A DNA stretch of 64,000 bases from Mycobacteroides sp. LB1. Its GTDB lineage: Bacteria; Actinomycetota; Actinomycetes; Mycobacteriales; Mycobacteriaceae. This document shows positions 37,094-45,600 of this stretch, piece after piece (within the stretch, counting starts at the first letter, position 1; the number at the start of each line of letters is the position of its first letter). The DNA is taken from contig NZ_JACCFF010000001.1 in the NCBI RefSeq assembly GCF_013449725.1, positions 620,001-684,000 of the forward strand, in the 5' to 3' direction. The position numbers were made by a program, and so were the translations under genes. The notes beneath the pieces were generated by a model that ran no database searches, had not been told where the DNA came from, and saw only the letters and a list, made by a program, of their open reading frames with translations.

Positions 37094-39262
37094 CTACAGC
37101 ATGCAGGAGACGCAGCCCTCGACCTCGGTGCCTTCCAGCGCCATCTGCCGTAGCCGGATGTAGTACAGCGTCTTGATTCCCTTGCGCCAGGCATAGATCT
37201 GCGCCTTGTTGACATCGCGTGTGGAGGCGGTGTCCTTGAAGAACAGCGTCAGCGACAACCCCTGATCCACGTGCTGAGTGGCCGCGGCATAGGTGTCGAT
37301 GATCTTCTCGTAGCCGATCTCGTACGCGTCCTGGTAGTACTCCAGGTTGTCGTTCGTCAGGTACGGCGCCGGGTAGTACGCCCGGCCGATCTTGCCTTCC
37401 TTGCGGATCTCGATCTTCGAGGCCACCGGGTGAATCGATGACGTCGAGTGGTTGATGTACGAGATCGAGCCGGTCGGCGGCACCGCCTGCAGGTTCTGGT
37501 TGTAGATGCCGTGCTGCTGCACAGATTCCTTCAGCCGTACCCAATCGTCTTGTGTCGGAATGCTAATCCCGGCGTCGGCGAAGAGCTGGCGGACCTTCTC
37601 GGTCGCCGGTTCCCACACCTGCTCGGTGTACTTGTCGAAGAACTCGCCGCTGGCGTACTTCGACTTCTCGAAGCCACCGAAGCTCTTACCCCGTTCAACG
37701 GCGATCTGATTCGACGCCTTCAGCGCGTGGTACAGCACGGTGTAGAAGTAGATGTTCGTGAAATCCACACCCTCTTCGGAACCGTAGAAGATCCGCTCCC
37801 GCGCCAGGTAGCCGTGCAGGTTCATCTGCCCCAGGCCGATGGCGTGAGAATCGTTGTTGCCCTGCTCGATCGAGGGCACCGACCAGATGTGGGTCTGATC
37901 GGACACGGCGGTGAGCGCGCGGATCGACACCTCGATGGTCTGCGCGAAGTCCGGCGAGTCCATCGTCCTGGCGATGTTCAGTGAGCCCAGGTTGCACGAA
38001 ATGTCCTTGCCCACCTTGGCATAGGACAGGTCGTCGTTGAACAACGACGGCGTCGACACCTGCAGGATCTCCGAGCACAGGTTCGAGTGGGTGATCTTGC
38101 CCTCGATGGGGTTGGCCCGGTTCACGGTGTCCTCGTACATGATGTACGGGTAACCCGACTCGAACTGCAGCTCGGCGAGGGTCTGGAAGAACTCGCGCGC
38201 CTTGATCTTCGTCTTACGGATCTGGCCGTTATCGACCATCTCGTAATACTTTTCGGTGACGTTGATATCGGCGAACGGCACCCCGTAGATGCGCTCGACG
38301 TCGTACGGCGAGAACAGGTACATGTCCTCGTTCTTCTTGGCCAGCTCGAAGGTGATGTCCGGGATCACCACGCCCAGCGATAGCGTCTTGATACGGATCT
38401 TCTCATCGGCGTTCTCCCGCTTGGTATCCAGGAAACGGAAGATGTCCGGGTGATGCGCGTGCAGATACACGGCCCCGGCGCCCTGACGAGCACCCAGCTG
38501 GTTGGCGTAAGAGAACGAGTCTTCGAGCAGCTTCATGATCGGGATGACACCCGAGCTCTGATTCTCGATGTTCTTGATCGGCGCGCCGTGCTCACGAATG
38601 TTGGTCAGCAGCAAGGCCACACCGCCACCGCGCTTGGACAGCTGCAGAGCCGAGTTGATGGAACGCCCGATGGACTCCATGTTGTCCTCGATGCGCAGCA
38701 GGAAGCAGGACACCGGCTCGCCGCGCTGCTTCTTGCCCGAGTTGAGGAATGTCGGGGTAGCCGGCTGGAAACGTCCGTCAATGATCTCGTCGACAAGTTT
38801 CTCGGCCAGCGTGGTGTCACCCGAGGCCAGCGTCAGCGCCACCATGACGACGCGGTCCTCGAAACGCTCCAGATAGCGTTTTCCGTCAAAGGTCTTCAGT
38901 GTGTAGGAGGTGTAGTACTTGAAGGCGCCCAGGAACGTCGGGAACCGGAACTTCTTCGCGAACGCCCGGTCTAGCAGCGACTTGACGAAGTTGCGCGAGT
39001 ACTGATCGAGTACCTCGCGCTCGTAGTACTCCTTCTCGATCAGGTAGTCGAGCTTCTCGTCCTGATTATGGAAGAAGACCGTGTTCTGGTTGACGTGCTG
39101 CAGGAAGTACTGCCGCGCCGCCGCGGCGTCCATATCGAACTGGATCTTGCCCTCGGCGTCATACAGATTGAGCATCGCGTTAAGGGCGTGATAGTCCAGC
39201 TCGCCGTGAGCCGAGCCGTGCGCAGAGGTCACAGGTTCTGCAGTTGTCGCGGTTGGCGCCAC
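37094..39262 (-). CDS. nrdE: Ribonucleotide reductase class Ib, alpha subunit (NrdE)
   Basis: A 722-residue catalytic subunit that reduces ribonucleoside diphosphates. Active-site cysteines and radical residues appear in [27 protein letters not shown] (NxCxE), CNLGSLNIA and [17 protein letters not shown]. The redox-active C-terminal pair is in EGCVSCML. The start GTG 39262 has GGAAGGA 6 nt upstream; a longer TTG start at 39277 would remove this site. The first ~35 nt overlap nrdI, showing translational coupling in the nrdHIE operon. Confidence 0.96.
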   Translation of the reverse strand: MAPTATTAEPVTSAHGSAHGELDYHALNAMLNLYDAEGKIQFDMDAAAARQYFLQHVNQNTVFFHNQDEKLDYLIEKEYYEREVLDQYSRNFVKSLLDRAFAKKFRFPTFLGAFKYYTSYTLKTFDGKRYLERFEDRVVMVALTLASGDTTLAEKLVDEIIDGRFQPATPTFLNSGKKQRGEPVSCFLLRIEDNMESIGRSINSALQLSKRGGGVALLLTNIREHGAPIKNIENQSSGVIPIMKLLEDSFSYANQLGARQGAGAVYLHAHHPDIFRFLDTKRENADEKIRIKTLSLGVVIPDITFELAKKNEDMYLFSPYDVERIYGVPFADINVTEKYYEMVDNGQIRKTKIKAREFFQTLAELQFESGYPYIMYEDTVNRANPIEGKITHSNLCSEILQVSTPSLFNDDLSYAKVGKDISCNLGSLNIARTMDSPDFAQTIEVSIRALTAVSDQTHIWSVPSIEQGNNDSHAIGLGQMNLHGYLARERIFYGSEEGVDFTNIYFYTVLYHALKASNQIAVERGKSFGGFEKSKYASGEFFDKYTEQVWEPATEKVRQLFADAGISIPTQDDWVRLKESVQQHGIYNQNLQAVPPTGSISYINHSTSSIHPVASKIEIRKEGKIGRAYYPAPYLTNDNLEYYQDAYEIGYEKIIDTYAAATQHVDQGLSLTLFFKDTASTRDVNKAQIYAWRKGIKTLYYIRLRQMALEGTEVEGCVSCML

Positions 39263-39669
39263 GGTGTGTCCTTCCAAAATTCGTCGAGTCCGGTGAGCAC
39301 CTGCTGCACGTCTTCCGTGGTGCCCATGAGTTCAAATCGGTACAGATATGGCACGTCGCATTTGGCCGAGATGACCTTGCCCGCGTAGCAGTACTCCGCG
39401 CCGAAATTGGTGTTCCCGGCCGCGATGACCCCTCGGATCAGAGACCGGTTGTGTTCGTTGTTGAGAAATCTGACGACTTGCTTGGGGATGTATCCCCCGG
39501 CCTGAGCGGGCACCGGATGCCCGCCGCCGTAGGTCGGCACAATCAGGACATAGGGGTCGTCAACCTGGATGTCACCGCGCAGGGGGATCCGGGTGGCGGG
39601 AACACCCAGCTTCTGGACGAAGCGGTGGGTGTTCTCCGACACGCTGGAGAAATAGACCAAATGGCTCAT
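39229..39669 (-). CDS. nrdI: NrdI flavodoxin-like protein
   Basis: A 146-residue flavodoxin-like FMN protein that helps build the di-manganese tyrosyl radical cofactor of NrdF. It shows [18 protein letters not shown] (FMN phosphate loop), PTYGGG and [15 protein letters not shown]. The gene starts 26 nt after nrdH and overlaps the start of nrdE by about 34 nt, which places it in the nrdHIE operon. Confidence 0.95.
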   Translation of the reverse strand: MSHLVYFSSVSENTHRFVQKLGVPATRIPLRGDIQVDDPYVLIVPTYGGGHPVPAQAGGYIPKQVVRFLNNEHNRSLIRGVIAAGNTNFGAEYCYAGKVISAKCDVPYLYRFELMGTTEDVQQVLTGLDEFWKDTPWRQPRQLQNL

Positions 39670-39695
39670 GCCAGGATCCCGCCGAAATATACGTA

Positions 39696-39941
39696 CTAGG
39701 CAGAGACGGCTACGCCGGCACCGACGAGTGCCTTGATGCGGTCCGGACGGAAGCCCGACCAGTGATCGTCACCGGCCACGACCACGGGCGCCTGCAGGTA
39801 GCCGAGCGCCATCACGTAATCGCGCGCCTCGGGAACCTCGGTGATGTCCACGACGTCGTACTCGACGCCCTGCTTGTCGAGGGCCTTGTACGTCGCGTTG
39901 CACTGAACGCAGGCAGGCTTGGTGTAGACGGTGATGCTCAT
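39696..39941 (-). CDS. nrdH: NrdH glutaredoxin-like protein
   Basis: An 81-residue thioredoxin-fold electron donor for NrdEF. The redox motif is CVQC (residues ~11-14, in [16 protein letters not shown]), and the C-terminal [12 protein letters not shown] is the NrdH signature. It is reduced by thioredoxin reductase. First gene of nrdHIE; a long ~170-nt stretch separates it from the NrdR box at 40113-40128. Confidence 0.96.
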   Translation of the reverse strand: MSITVYTKPACVQCNATYKALDKQGVEYDVVDITEVPEARDYVMALGYLQAPVVVAGDDHWSGFRPDRIKALVGAGVAVSA

Positions 39942-40112
39942 GCGCGCTCCTCAGCGAATCGAACGTAGATATCTCAACAAAGTTTTCAGCAGTCCAGCGC
40001 CCGGGAAAATTCCTTGCCGCCCGTGGTGGCTGAGCGCCTGGATCTGCCTGAAGATCTGGCGATAATCCGGGCCGGGCGGCTCGAGATCATTCCCGGCCTT
40101 TCGGTGTTCCAG

Positions 40113-40128
40113 ACACTACACCTAGTGT
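40113..40128 (-). promoter_or_regulatory. nrdH: NrdR box upstream of nrdHIE
   Basis: ACACTACACCTAGTGT has perfect 6-bp arms (ACACTA/TAGTGT) with a 4-bp centre, very close to the known NrdR-box pattern. A weaker second box may lie at 40145-40160 (ATACAAGATGTTCTGA), again exactly 16 bp away. The matching pair before nrdF implies joint control. Confidence 0.65.
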
Positions 40129-40338
40129 CCGACAATCGGAACCTATACAAGATGTTCTGAACAACATTCATGAAATTCCCTGGTAGTGAGACATCGCACG
40201 GTCGAAATTTGGGCGTGTCGCAACCACGGCGTGTCCAGGCGTTAGGCAGTGGCTGGAACATATGGTGTGTCTACCACCGGGCACCGGCACCGGCTAGCAG
40301 ATCACCCACCATCGGGCAAACGTTATTGCCCGGCGAGT

Positions 40339-40364
40339 CTGTGGAAACTGTGGAGTTCTGTGGA
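40339..40364. repeat. Three phased CTGTGGA direct repeats
   Basis: CTGTGGA occurs at 40339-40345, 40348-40354 and 40358-40364, spaced 9 and 10 bp, about one helical turn. The third, TGTGGATGA, resembles a DnaA box on the opposite strand (TTATCCACA-like) with mismatches. Its role is unknown. Confidence 0.4.
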
Positions 40365-40417
40365 TGAAATTGGGGACAGACCCGGATCTAGCGGAAGAGC
40401 CCCACGTTGTCGGCCAC

Positions 40418-40837
40418 TCACTGCGCGAATGTGGTACCCGGGTACCCGGTCAGATCGGACACCAAGGTGTTCGCCGGCTGTTCGAAATCGGGATCGGTCA
40501 GAGTGTCGACGTACCACTGGGCCCGATCCCCCATCGTCGGCCTCAGCTCGCGCACCGCCTCTTCCGGCGAGCTGATCGCGTATCGCACATCAATACCGGC
40601 CACCTCGGCGATGGTCTGCACCAACTGCTGCCGGGTCACCGCCTCCGGACCGGTAATCGGGTACTTCTTACCCAGGTGCTCAGCTCCGGCACGAAGAACC
40701 GCCGCAGCCACGCGTGCGATGTCATCCATCGCAATCGGCGATTGAGCCACCTGTCGCTCCGGTTCGTGGACGGCTCCGGTGCGCTTGATCTGTTCGGCCC
40801 ACATCGCGCAGTTCTCCATGAACTCATTTCTAATGAT
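40418..40837 (-). pseudogene. NmrA-like NAD(P)-binding protein, C-terminal half (interrupted gene)
   Basis: This segment encodes the C-terminal ~140 residues of an NmrA/atypical-SDR protein: NEFMENCAMWAEQIKRTGAV, then QSPIAMDDIARVAAAVLRAG and YPITGPEAVTRQQLVQTIAEVAG. These are the substrate-lobe motifs found after the Rossmann half. The N-terminal half is at 46393-46719 on the same strand, 5.56 kb away. The frame continues upstream to 40909 but that part is insert sequence. Translation may start at ATG 40819, but the product would lack the NAD(P)-binding motif. Confidence 0.75.
40832..40837. other. Candidate attachment core, left copy
   Basis: AATGAT, in frame as Ile-Ile codons (ATC ATT) on the minus strand. 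It forms part of a larger perfect inverted repeat, AATGATA-TGGC-TATCATT (40832-40849), on the element side. Only six bases match the right copy, as is normal for serine-integrase cores. Confidence 0.55.
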
Positions 40838-40960
40838 ATGGCTATCATTGGCCGTTGATGGACAATCATTGTCTTTGCAGTTCAAGTGCCATAAAAGGCT
40901 AGCGATCAACAGCGGCGAGTGATGGCTATGGACGGCTATGTTGCGTACGTTTTGCGTACG
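40832..40960. repeat. Repeat-rich left end of the element
   Basis: Within 130 bp there are a 7-bp-arm inverted repeat (40832-40849), a GACAAT-C-ATTGTC palindrome (40861-40873), two GGCTATG copies 10 bp apart (40924-40940) and two TTGCGTACG copies 11 bp apart (40941-40960). Such phased repeats fit binding by integrase, excisionase or an HTH repressor. Bases 40910-41185 contain no gene I can support. Confidence 0.5.
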
Positions 40961-41185
40961 AGCATGGTTCAGGCGCCCGGCCCCGATCCCGTCTTACCGC
41001 CGCACCCGTCTGCCACGATGGCTCTGGCCAAGTCACGCGAATGTGATTCGGCTGTATACCAGCCGTTTTAGGCCGATGCACTCCCGGAGGCCGCGTACCC
41101 ACATGAACCCGATAGCCGGTGCAATGCTTGTTCCCACAACGGCTTTGGATAGCTCCGGGGCCAAGGACAAGGGAAGGTTTTACAG

Positions 41186-41551
41186 GTGACCCCATCACGG
41201 TTAGGCATGCAGAAGGCTGCCGCATATCTCGGCGGTGTACCGGAGGCCACGATGCGGTATTGGCGTGCCACCGGCACGGGGCCACGCAGTTATCGGCTAG
41301 GTCGGCGCTGCGTGTACGACGTAGCCGATTTGGAGGCGTGGATCGCCGCGCAGAAGGCGGCGACGGGACGCGGTGGACCGACTAAGCCCTGCCCGGTGCA
41401 CGAACGCAAGAACGCAAGAACGCACAGAAACGCGCCAAGCGGCGCATATCGGCAGCCTATGGGTACTGAGCACCCACGAACGGCCTGTTTATGGGTGCCC
41501 AGTACCACCACATGGGTGTTCAGCACCCATCGCCAAGCCCGTGACCAGTGA
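41186..41551 (+). CDS. Excisionase/MerR-like HTH protein
   Basis: A 121-residue reading frame from GTG 41186. Residues ~5-58 form an excisionase-type winged HTH: LGMQKAAAYLGGVPEATMRYWRATGTGPRSYRLGRRCVYDVADLEAWIAAQK (core AAAYLGGVPEATMRYWRATG and VADLEAWIAAQ). Such proteins are recombination directionality factors or regulators in mobile elements. The part after residue ~65 has unusual composition and is made of repeated DNA (see 41459-41530), so the real domain may end early. AAGGGAAGG precedes the start. Confidence 0.65.
   Translation: MTPSRLGMQKAAAYLGGVPEATMRYWRATGTGPRSYRLGRRCVYDVADLEAWIAAQKAATGRGGPTKPCPVHERKNARTHRNAPSGAYRQPMGTEHPRTACLWVPSTTTWVFSTHRQARDQ
41459..41530. repeat. Cluster of three related palindromes
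   Basis: Three ~19-bp sites of the form ATGGGT...ACCCAT occur at about 41459-41477, 41490-41508 and 41512-41530. The third is a perfect repeat with arms ATGGGTG and CACCCAT around TTCAG; the first has TGGGT/ACCCA; the second is degenerate. They follow a short tandem AACGCAAG repeat (41404-41424). They may be operator or iteron sites inherited from a plasmid-like ancestor. Confidence 0.5.
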
Positions 41552-41582
41552 CAACACACGCTCTCTTAAGTCTTCTCAATAG

Positions 41583-41759
41583 AGGTTCACCGGCAAACGA
41601 ACCCGAACAGACAGCACAGCAGACGTGCGGGGCAAGGTCATTGACACGCTGATGACGGTCACAATCCTGCCCATCGGGCGAGGACGGCGGCCTGACGGTA
41701 GCTATTTCGATCCGACGAAGATCGAGATCGTGTGGAAGACTGCGCAAACCGCCACTTAA
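41583..41759 (+). pseudogene. Serine recombinase (integrase) C-terminal relic
   Basis: The frame ends at TAA 41757-41759 and is closed upstream by TAG at 41580. The translated DVRGKVIDTLMTVTILP followed by GRGRRPDGSYFDPTKIEIVW matches the very end of large serine recombinases of actinobacterial phages and islands. Catalytic and zinc domains are missing, so this is debris of the enzyme that probably inserted the element. The first ~15 codons do not match the family. Confidence 0.6.
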
Positions 41760-41786
41760 GTAGTTGTTGCGGGGGCGGGGAATGGG

Positions 41787-42002
41787 ATGAAAACACGCGG
41801 GGTTGAACGTGCCCAGGAACGCGCCGCACTGAAAGCCGCCTATGAAGCTGGCACAAGCATCCGCGCCCTAGCCGCCGCTGGTGGACACTCTTACGGGTAC
41901 ATCCACGATGCCCTGACTGGGACGGGTACCCAGCTAGGCGGACGCGGCGCGCCAAACAACCGCAACCCTGTCCCACCCCGCAAGGCCAAACCGACCTCTT
42001 AA
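41787..42002 (+). CDS. Small HTH protein of mobile elements
   Basis: A 71-residue basic protein: RAALKAAYEAGTSIRALAAAGGHSYGYIHDALTGTGTQLGGRG contains a short HTH (core AGTSIRALAAAGGHSYGYIH) of the resolvase/homeodomain-like type often seen in actinobacterial phages and islands. The C-terminal PPRKAKPTS tail is basic. ATG 41787 with GGGGCGGGG upstream. It may regulate the element; no target is known. Confidence 0.6.
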   Translation: MKTRGVERAQERAALKAAYEAGTSIRALAAAGGHSYGYIHDALTGTGTQLGGRGAPNNRNPVPPRKAKPTS

Positions 42003-42033
42003 AATAAGCGACATCGCAGATCCGAACGCGGAC

Positions 42034-42579
42034 TTAGGCTGACGGCGTGAAATAGCTGCCATCTTGCTCCGGGAAATCATCCGGAAAAATAGGGCAGAAA
42101 TACGTTTGGCTAAAAACCGAATCTAGAAATTCAAGCAACGATCCATCAAATTTATCCCACTCGTCGTCTCGCGTAGCTTGGATAACAACCGGCCATTCAT
42201 TTGGATCTGCCGACTCGCTAGTTAACCAGTAAATGACATCACCATTATCGGTATACGCACAGGCAGTAAGCGATTCAATTGGATAAGGCACCACAGCAGG
42301 AGGTACGCCTAGCAGTCTCTCGCTGTCTAGGGACATCCTAAGAGCATCGCGCCATCCTGAAATTTGAGAACCAAGGTCAAGGTGAATATTGCTATCTTGA
42401 GGCATAAGCACCATAAGGAAATCATCGAACTTACCGGAACCATACGTTTCAACGATCTCGCGATAGTCAAGCGGCGTTACGAACCCCAAATCGGCATCGA
42501 TAGCCTCCCAATCCCTAGTCACACGGCTAGCAGCGTATGGAGGTGCAATTAGGGCAGTCAAATCTTCTATCAAAGCCAT
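42034..42579 (-). CDS. SMI1/KNR4 (SUKH)-type immunity protein
   Basis: A 181-residue acidic protein with the SUKH pattern: WEAIDADLGFVTPLDYREIVETYGSGKFDDFLMVLMP (core LPxDYxxxxxxYGxGxF variant), then CAYTDNGDVIYWL and a conserved WPVVI strand. SUKH proteins are widely used as immunity proteins against nuclease toxins. ATG 42579 lies 42 nt downstream of the large toxin-like gene in the same direction, the normal toxin-then-immunity order. The gene is markedly A+T-richer than the host genome. Confidence 0.75.
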   Translation of the reverse strand: MALIEDLTALIAPPYAASRVTRDWEAIDADLGFVTPLDYREIVETYGSGKFDDFLMVLMPQDSNIHLDLGSQISGWRDALRMSLDSERLLGVPPAVVPYPIESLTACAYTDNGDVIYWLTSESADPNEWPVVIQATRDDEWDKFDGSLLEFLDSVFSQTYFCPIFPDDFPEQDGSYFTPSA

Positions 42580-42621
42580 CCGGAAATTCCTCCATCGGAG
42601 CAGACGTGTGCATTCTCAAGA

Positions 42622-45600
42622 CTACCTGTTCAATATAGTGACGGCAAGATTAAATCCGTCTTCGCCTTTAGCGATGATTTGTACGGCTGCGGGCATTAAC
42701 TCACTGCCCTTGTATAGCGGGGTCACGGTGTAGTTCACTATTTGACCCGGCACGTCCTTAGTGCCTTCGACCGCCGTACGTACCGCGCCCTCAAATCCAC
42801 TCATTACAGGCGCGTTCACCGGACGCTGGATTAGCGTAACGATGTTCTCGGCTTCTTTTCCTCCGCCCAGCTGTCTGGCGAACAAGTGCCCCCGCGCGAG
42901 GCCACTGTTATCCACCCACCCAGGTGGTTTCGGTTTGCCCGCTTTAGCGCCGGTGCCGATCATGTCCGGAGTGACTCGTGCGGTGATGCCGGTGGGTCGC
43001 CCGAGGTTGTCGAGCCCCTGGTAGACAGCTTGTCCGCCCTGTTTTGTGACATCGGTGACGACCGATGTACCGACGGGTTTTGAGGGTAGAGGTATGTCGT
43101 CTGCGGCACGGATGGCGGCTTCACCACCTCTGATGCCTTCGACGCCTTTGAGTCCGCGTCCTATCGCGCCCAGGCCGGGCACGATACTGATGCCGTCCAG
43201 TGCGAGGGAGGCTTTGTCCGCGCCTGATGCTTGGTCAAAGTTGGTGGCGGTGCGGATGTCGGTAGGAATGTCAGGGACGATCCCGTACGTGCTTTTGCTG
43301 AATTCAGACCATGCCCCCGAAAACTCCTGGGCCTTAGACGGTCCAGGCGGGTACGCCTGCCTAGACACGTTGTCCGGGAGTTGCGGTACCTGGATAGGCG
43401 ACTGGCCGTTATTGACGAGCCGCTGATTCATCTGCGCCAAGGCAATCGTTTGATCGGTGAGCTCGCTGCGGGCATCGAACAGCGACTGCCCCTGCCGTTT
43501 CACATCATCAACACTGGGAGCATTCTGCGGGGACGTATAAGTTTGCGACGCCGAACGATCCACCAGAGCCTGCGCCGCCTTAACCCGTTCCTGGGCTTGG
43601 TTCACCAAATCAAGTTGTCTGCCCACCTGATCGGCCGAAGGAACAGGCTCCAGCAGCCCTCGCAGACTGCCCGCATCAGGATTCGGGTTTTGCGGCTGGG
43701 GGTTTGACGGCTGAGGTGGCTGCTGGGGTGCGCGGGTGGTTGTGTTGTCCAACGCCTGTGCACTCGGTGGCGGTGACTGGGACGGCGGGGACGGTGGTGT
43801 GGGTGGTTTCTGGACATCCACGGCGGTAGCGGTCCCCGACAGTGCATCCGTGGCACCGGAGGTGTCTGGCATGCCGGAAGTCCCGAGGCTGGAGACGGTA
43901 TTCACCGCGCCGGACAGCTGAGAGACGCCGCTGGCGACCTGGCCGACACCCTCAGTCCCCTTCGACACAGTGTCATTGAGCTGGGTGAACTGTTCGGTCT
44001 GCGGTTTCAGCTGCGGGTTAGCATCCCCGACCGCCTGGGCGACCTGATCGGCTTCTCCCTGAGCGGTTTTCACGATCTGACTGCCCGCGTTCACCGCATC
44101 AGCCGTGCCCTGAATGCCTTGGGAAACGCCCTGCACCAGAGTGATGGCGTCCTGCGGGTTCACCGCCCCAGACTGGGCGCTAGAGGCCAGCGAGGCACCG
44201 GCCTGAGCCGCTGATCCGAAACCTTGGGCGGCCTGCCCGGATGATTCGCCGATCTGCTGCCCCGACTGCACATAAGTCTGGATATCGCCCGGAAGCCCTT
44301 GCACCGCTTGGGATGCATCCTGACCGAGCGCTTGCGTATCCGGGCCCTGCTCCTGCTCGTCTTGTTTGCGCCGCCGTGTGGAGCCTGCGCCGAGCAGAAG
44401 CGACGCCAGATCCGTTGTGCCAGATTGCTCGTCTCGATCCTGCTGCTCGTCCTTCTTGTCGTCCTTCTTTTTGTCCTTAGACGGGGCCTTGGGGAGCTTC
44501 TGATTGCCGTTCTGCTTCTGCTGCCCCTGCTGATTTTGGAGTTGTTTGGTCAGATCATCAATGCGCTGGCGGTCCTGGGTGCCCTGCTGCTGTTGGTCCT
44601 GTAGCTGCCGGGTCAACTCATCAAGGCGCTGCTGATCAGACTGGTTGGGCTCCTGCCCGCTATTGTTCTGCGGCGGCTGGTTTTGGGGTGGCTGCTGGCC
44701 GCTGTTCTGCGACGGCGGCTGGGGCTGTTGAGCACCCTGGTTACCGCTCTGCGCGCCTTGGTTGGCTTGCCCGCCTTGCGATCCCGCATTGCTGCCGGGG
44801 TTGGTTTGTCCGCCGTTGAAATCTGGATTCGGCTTGCCCGGTCCTTGGGTGTACGGGGTTGCGTTTTGATAGTCCGGGATCTGGCTGCCGTGCGCGGGCT
44901 GATCCCACCCCTGCTGAGGACCCTGCTGCCCACTGGACCCGTTAGCACCGTTATTGCTGATCGAGGGCGCCTGAGTATTATAGATCGATATCGAGCCGTT
45001 TTGATCCATCGGCGGCTGATTCATACCGCCCTGATAGTCGGGCATCTGTTGCCCACCTTGACTGGGCGGCTGAAACATCTGCCCACCCCCAGGAGGACCG
45101 TCGTTCCCGCCCGGACCACCGCAATCGGGTGGGCATGCCGCATGGGCCTGCGGCACGGTGGCCGGAGTGAACCATCCCAGACCCAGACCGCTTGCCGAGA
45201 ACATCAGCACCGCGACAACACCAGCAACAGCGCCAGCTTTCTGGGAGGCATCCGTGGCCCACGTGTACAGACCGGCCAGGCCTTTCCACCACCCCAGATT
45301 CGACCCAATCGCCCACACCAGCGTGGCCGCAATCGCCGCAACAGCCGGAAGCACGTCGGGTCCGGTGATCCACACATACAGCCGGGGTGTGATCCCAGCG
45401 GTCAGCAGCACCAAACCTGCCCCGCCACCGATCAACGCCGCCAGCAGGCCCGGATGCCATAGCTTTTCGTCGCCACCAGAGGCTTTGGCTGCCGTGTGGC
45501 GGTGTGCCCCAACGCTTTCGGTATCGGTATCGGTATCGGTGGCGCGGTCGCGTGCACCAAGCATTCCGGCATCGGTCAATACCTCTTTGGCCAGGCTGGT

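Larger units (their letters stand above)
39942..40417. other. Long intergenic region: nrdHIE promoter and repeats
   Basis: These 476 bp have no convincing gene. They hold the NrdR box at 40113-40128, a hairpin CGGGCAA/TTGCCCG at 40313-40332 (6-nt loop) that could end the transcript of the interrupted NmrA-like gene or insulate nrdHIE, and three phased copies of CTGTGGA at 40339-40364. The ~170 nt between the box and nrdH would be a long leader if transcription begins near the box. I do not recognise a riboswitch in it. Confidence 0.5.

Noticed and set aside
39986..40261. A 91-codon minus-strand frame upstream of nrdH
   Set aside because: It covers the NrdR box and promoter region, has no ribosome-binding site or recognisable motif.
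39942..40417. Cobalamin riboswitch before nrdHIE
   Set aside because: No B12-box-like conserved core was seen, and class Ib reductase does not need B12.
40926..41285. Overlapping frames on both strands at the left end of the island
   Set aside because: Neither has a recognisable domain or good start site, and the region is made of short repeats.
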